A stretch of 14,068 nucleotides of DNA, from positions 1 through 14,068 of the forward strand of contig MGXQ01000076.1 of assembly GCA_001801405.1 (NCBI GenBank), given 5' to 3'. This stretch comes from Gammaproteobacteria bacterium RIFCSPHIGHO2_02_FULL_42_13 (GTDB taxonomy: Bacteria; Pseudomonadota; Gammaproteobacteria; UBA12402). Shown here one piece after another: positions 13,974-14,068 of the stretch (position 1 is its first letter; each line of letters starts with the position of its first letter). The notes under the pieces were generated by a model that worked only from the letters and a program-made list of their open reading frames with translations, did not search any database and had not been told where the DNA came from. Both the position numbers and the translations under genes were made by a program.

Positions 13974-14068
13974 TCAACCAACCAAAAAACGACTATAGTC
14001 ATCCAGATAATTATCCATGATAAAGCGCGCCGAGATTGGGGTTAGATTTGAACGTTCTGATTGAGAGA
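13974..14068 (-). CDS. Possible 3' end of an upstream gene (partial)
   Basis: A minus-strand frame is open from the window edge to a TGA at 13974-13976, giving about 31 codons ending RFIMDNYLDDYSRFLVG. It stops just before the predicted BMC promoter, which would be a natural gene boundary. An open frame of this length can occur by chance and another minus frame is open for 18 codons, so this is only a possibility. I do not recognise the product. Two 10-bp palindromes, GACTATAGTC (13991-14000) and GATAATTATC (14006-14015), lie in this stretch. Confidence 0.25.
   Translation of the reverse strand, partial: SQSERSNLTPISARFIMDNYLDDYSRFLVG

Noticed and set aside
13991..14015. Twin 10-bp palindromes as operators of the BMC operon
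   Set aside because: They are short, AT-rich and may lie in the coding end of an upstream gene; chance occurrence cannot be excluded.
14017..14064. Plus-strand start of a divergent gene
   Set aside because: The frame from ATG ends after about 15 codons at TGA and has no clear ribosome site.

Overview
The window carries the core of a bacterial microcompartment (BMC) operon, about 8 kb, all on the minus strand (transcription runs from high to low coordinates). Around it are a minus-strand mannoside-phosphorylase operon, a stand-alone AAA+/DUF4143 ATPase gene and several families of palindromic intergenic repeats. No rRNA, tRNA, CRISPR array or transposase was seen. The DNA is fairly AT-rich. 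The repeats (a GAAGCGAAGCGG core between TAGCCCG and CGGGCTA ends, GTAGGTTGGGC elements, and CGTCATTCCGGAATT inverted repeats) resemble those I associate with gammaproteobacteria of the Legionella/Coxiella type. That assignment is an inference and only moderately secure.

Layout in coordinate order. 1-173: palindromic repeats. 174-3934: operon of two GH130 glycoside phosphorylase-like genes and a phosphomannose-isomerase-type cupin. 3935-4258: repeat cluster. 4259-5575: AAA+ ATPase with DUF4143-type C-terminus, preceded by tandem promoters in 5608-5669. 5741-6557: yeast-type cytosine deaminase and an unknown 115-residue protein. 6606-13850: BMC genes, read in transcription order as BMC-H shell protein, BMC-P, (repeat cluster), CoA-acylating aldehyde dehydrogenase, PduS-like flavin/Fe-S protein, PduT-like BMC-T, BMC-P, BMC-P, deoxyribose-phosphate aldolase (DERA), stacked-type BMC-T, (repeat element), class II aldolase. 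13851-14068: probable promoter and possibly the tail of an upstream gene.

Inferred working of the compartment. DERA would split 2-deoxyribose-5-phosphate into glyceraldehyde-3-phosphate and acetaldehyde. The aldehyde dehydrogenase would oxidise acetaldehyde to acetyl-CoA, making NADH. PduS and the Cys-bearing PduT-like shell protein would carry electrons out through the shell, regenerating NAD+. Three enzymes carry encapsulation-peptide-like amphipathic helices: N-terminal on the dehydrogenase and DERA, C-terminal on the class II aldolase. The shell set (one BMC-H, two BMC-T, three BMC-P) closely resembles that of Haliangium ochraceum. The locus fits the DERA-containing 'sugar phosphate utilising' BMC class. 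No phosphotransacylase, alcohol dehydrogenase or B12-dependent/glycyl-radical enzyme is present in the window. The cytosine deaminase downstream suggests a link to (deoxy)nucleoside breakdown.
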